A stretch of DNA of 7,357 nucleotides from Rhodospirillales bacterium (GTDB lineage: Bacteria > Pseudomonadota > Alphaproteobacteria > Acetobacterales > Acetobacteraceae): NCBI GenBank assembly GCA_025350425.1, contig JANXXW010000124.1, forward strand, positions 1 to 7,357, written 5' to 3'. Both the position numbers and the translations under genes were made by a program. Positions 5,888 to 7,357 of this stretch are shown here, piece after piece. The notes under the pieces were generated by a model. The model had not been told where the DNA came from and did no database searches. It was given only the letters and a program-made list of their open reading frames with translations. Each line of letters begins with the position of its first letter. Within the stretch, counting starts at the first letter, position 1.

Positions 5888-6310
5888 TTACTTCTTGGCG
5901 ATCTGGCCGCGGATTTCGCCGGCTGGGTTCGCTGCCGTATGGATGTTGGCGTATGCCATGCCGGTATCGAGGTCCTTGATCTGGGCGTCGGTCAGCGCCA
6001 CCGTGCCCTTGATCGGGCTGGGCGCAGGCGCGAACGGCACGGCCACGCCAGCATTGGCACCGACTGCGGCTGGTGCATGGATATGCACGGCAGTCACCGG
6101 GCCGGACAGGCCGCCATAGGTGATGGTGTACGTCAGCATCTTGGTGGCCGTGTCGAGCGTTCCCAGCATCGTGGCGGTGCCGCCGGTGGTCTTGGCTGGA
6201 ACCTCGCTGGCACCGCTCATGGTAGCGGTGTAATCCACCATCGCGGCCCACGCCGGGGCGGTGACGACGGAGGCCACGAGGGCCAGGGCAGCGATATAAC
6301 TCTTTGTCAT
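5888..6310 (-). CDS. Exported CHRD-domain protein
   Basis: A 140-residue secreted protein. Residues 1-22 (MTKSYIAALALVASVVTAPAWA) form a Sec signal peptide: a lysine near the start, a hydrophobic core and an AWA-A type cleavage site. The mature part is a single CHRD domain, a beta-rich domain first named from chordin and common in bacteria. Hallmarks are ATMSGASEVP (29-38), the HIH motif at 76-78 (AVHIHAPA), NIHT (122-125) and the closing PAGEIRGQI (129-137). Its biochemical role is not known; histidines and acidic residues make metal binding possible. Mature protein should lie in the periplasm or outside the cell. The ATG at 6310 is well supported: GGGAG lies 6 nt upstream, and a signal peptide starts right there. 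The frame continues further upstream to 6457 without a domain, so longer starts are unlikely. Confidence 0.88.
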   Translation of the reverse strand: MTKSYIAALALVASVVTAPAWAAMVDYTATMSGASEVPAKTTGGTATMLGTLDTATKMLTYTITYGGLSGPVTAVHIHAPAAVGANAGVAVPFAPAPSPIKGTVALTDAQIKDLDTGMAYANIHTAANPAGEIRGQIAKK

Positions 6311-6336
6311 GGTAGTCTCCCTTTGAGGACGTTCGA

Positions 6337-6366
6337 ATAACATGCCCATTTCACCCCGATTGCCAA
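6337..6366 (-). promoter_or_regulatory. Candidate promoter for the CHRD-GFA unit
   Basis: On the minus strand TTGGCA (6366-6361) and TGTTAT (6342-6337) are separated by 18 bp. They fall 27 bp or more upstream of the CHRD start codon, in the short divergent gap shared with the acetyltransferase gene. Both hexamers keep the most conserved bases of sigma-70 elements, and the gap is locally AT-richer than its surroundings. It lies between two divergent starts, so some promoter must be here; these exact boxes are a guess. Confidence 0.4.
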
Positions 6367-6373
6367 CCCCGCT

Positions 6374-7060
6374 ATGGTGACAGCTCTGCCGATAGGCCCC
6401 GAAGTGGACGCGACACCCCGGCCCCTTCCGGCACGGGTCAAATTGCGAGGCGTCCACGTCGAATTAGAACCGCTGCACCGCCGACACGCGGAGGAGTTAT
6501 GGCAGGCGGCACAAGGTGCTGAGGTAAGCTGGACATACCTTGGATACGGCCCGTTCGCCTCGCTGGATGCAATGACCGCCTTCGTTGGCGATTTTGCCGC
6601 ACAGCATGATCCGATGGTTTGGGCGGTCCGGCCCGTCGCCGCGGGCGTGGTGTCCGGTTGGCTCTCGCTGATGGAAATCCAGCCCCACAACGCCGCCATC
6701 GAACTCGGCCACATCTGGTTCGCACCGCGTATGCAGCGGACCCGGGCGGGGACGGAGGCAATGTTCCTGCTGATGCGCCTCGCGGCCGACGATCTCGGGT
6801 ATCGCCGCTTGGTGTGGAAGGCCAACGCGTTGAACCAAGCCTCGGTCAACGGCGCCCTGCGCCTCGGTTTCGTACCCGAGGGCGTGCATCGTGCCGCGAC
6901 CATCGTGCGCGGCCGGCGGCGCGACACCGCTTGGTTCAGCATCCTCGACGACGAGTGGCCCCGCTGCCGTGATGCGATCCAGCTTTGGCTCGACCCAGCG
7001 AACTCGGCGCCCGATGGCACCGCGCGGCGGGGGCTGGCCGAAATACGCGCGGAGCTCTGA
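6374..7060 (+). CDS. GNAT-family N-acetyltransferase (RimJ/RimL-like)
   Basis: A 228-residue GNAT enzyme that should transfer an acetyl group from acetyl-CoA to an amine on a protein or small molecule. The fold can be followed from beta 1 (VKLRGVHVELEPLHRRHAEELW, 22-43), through WAVRP and GWLSLMEI (83-102), to motif A. There, IELGHIWFAP (109-118) leads into the CoA pyrophosphate loop QRTRAGTEAM (121-130) and helix FLLMRLAADDLG. Motif B is KANALNQASVNGALRLGFVPEG (149-170), with the typical asparagine and the LGF turn seen in the RimJ/RimL and ribosomal-protein-acetylase branch. The C-terminal extension (191-228) is arginine-rich and unremarkable. The substrate cannot be told from sequence. The ATG at 6374 has no Shine-Dalgarno sequence; a leaderless or weakly translated message is possible. 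The gene is divergent from the CHRD gene (63-bp gap), and its TGA directly abuts the stop codon of the convergent acyl-CoA ligase. Confidence 0.85.
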   Translation: MVTALPIGPEVDATPRPLPARVKLRGVHVELEPLHRRHAEELWQAAQGAEVSWTYLGYGPFASLDAMTAFVGDFAAQHDPMVWAVRPVAAGVVSGWLSLMEIQPHNAAIELGHIWFAPRMQRTRAGTEAMFLLMRLAADDLGYRRLVWKANALNQASVNGALRLGFVPEGVHRAATIVRGRRRDTAWFSILDDEWPRCRDAIQLWLDPANSAPDGTARRGLAEIRAEL

Positions 7061-7357
7061 CTACTCAGATGCACCGGGGCTCGGGAGAAGGTGGTCCCGG
7101 TAGCGTTCGCGAAGGATCATCTTGTGCAGCTTGCCCGTCGCGGTGTGCGGCAGTTCGTCGACGAAGACGACATCGTCGGGCATCCACCATTTGGCGATCC
7201 TGCCCGTCAGGTACGTCAGCACCTCGGCCTTGGTCACGATTGCGCCCGGCTTGGCGACGGCGATCAGTAGCGGACGTTCGTCCCAACGCGGATGCGGAAT
7301 GCCGATCACCGCCGCCTCGAGTATACCCGGACAGCCGACGGCGGCGTTCTCGAGGTC
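7061..7357 (-). CDS. Acyl-CoA synthetase (AMP-forming ligase), C-terminal fragment
   Basis: The last 98 residues of an ANL-superfamily adenylate-forming enzyme, which activates a carboxylic acid with ATP and joins it to CoA. The rest lies beyond the right edge. The fragment begins within the mobile C-terminal domain (DLENAAVGCPGILEAAVIG) and continues with IPHPRWDERPLL. It ends with the conserved LPHTATGKLHK loop (69-79), whose lysine, residue 76 of the fragment, corresponds to the catalytic lysine of adenylation. The WDERPLL segment and KWWMPDD are typical of the medium/long-chain fatty-acid ligase branch rather than of acetyl-CoA synthetases. The frame is intact from the window edge to the TAG at 7063-7061. 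The reading frame and motifs make the family certain, but chain-length preference cannot be told from this part. Confidence 0.9.
   Translation of the reverse strand, partial: DLENAAVGCPGILEAAVIGIPHPRWDERPLLIAVAKPGAIVTKAEVLTYLTGRIAKWWMPDDVVFVDELPHTATGKLHKMILRERYRDHLLPSPGASE

Noticed and set aside
5871..6251. Upstream extension of the GFA-protein frame (to 6251), suggesting a longer or fused protein
   Set aside because: This part is the out-of-frame shadow of the CHRD gene. Its residues (many Arg, His, Gly) are unlike a real domain, whereas the GFA domain begins exactly after it.
5852..6340. Plus-strand open frame of 162 codons opposite the GFA and CHRD genes
   Set aside because: It is antisense to the CHRD signal peptide and domain motifs; its Gly/His/Arg-rich translation looks like a shadow.

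Overview
The window is GC-rich (clearly above 60 percent by eye) and densely coded. It looks like chromosome of an aerobic alphaproteobacterium, most likely a sphingomonad. This rests on codon usage, short intergenic gaps, the ActP-type acetate symporter tail and the acyl-CoA ligase tail. The organism assignment is inference; nothing in the window is a taxonomic marker.

Layout. (1) Positions 1-130 are the last 42 codons of an acetate/cation symporter (actP), closed by a strong intrinsic terminator at 155-184. (2) Positions 294-5407 hold a tight three-gene plus-strand operon. It comprises a MarR-family regulator (294-737), a very large FeS-flavoprotein (769-4215) and an enamidase-type amidohydrolase (4217-5407). 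The flavoprotein fuses a GltD/NfnB-like half to a PyrK/NfnA-like half behind an unrecognised N-terminal region of about 230 residues. An imperfect 22-bp palindrome at 240-261, upstream of marR, is a good candidate operator. (3) On the minus strand lies a two-gene unit: an exported CHRD-domain protein (6310 to 5888) followed 17 nt later by a GFA/CENP-V-type zinc protein (5870 to 5397). The latter runs convergently into the enamidase and overlaps its end by 11 bp. (4) A plus-strand GNAT acetyltransferase (6374-7060) is divergent from the CHRD gene and abuts, tail to tail with no gap, the C-terminus of an acyl-CoA synthetase (minus strand, 7357-7061, cut by the window edge).

How the genes may work together. 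The enamidase is close in sequence pattern to the enzyme of anaerobic nicotinate fermentation in Eubacterium barkeri, which opens 6-oxo-1,4,5,6-tetrahydronicotinate to 2-formylglutarate and ammonia. Its only partner here, overlapping in expression, is a multi-cofactor reductase. The simplest reading is a MarR-controlled 'reduce the N-heterocycle, then hydrolyse its ring amide' module. It parallels reductive pyrimidine catabolism (GltD-like dihydropyrimidine dehydrogenase plus dihydropyrimidinase), but here it sits in a probably aerobic bacterium and lacks the usual 6-hydroxynicotinate reductase and nicotinate hydroxylase genes nearby. This is the part of the window most worth following up. The CHRD/GFA pair, the acetyltransferase and the ligase look like ordinary neighbours with no evident link to the module. 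No RNA genes, insertion sequences, CRISPR arrays or integration sites were seen, and no gene-free stretch exceeds 300 bases.
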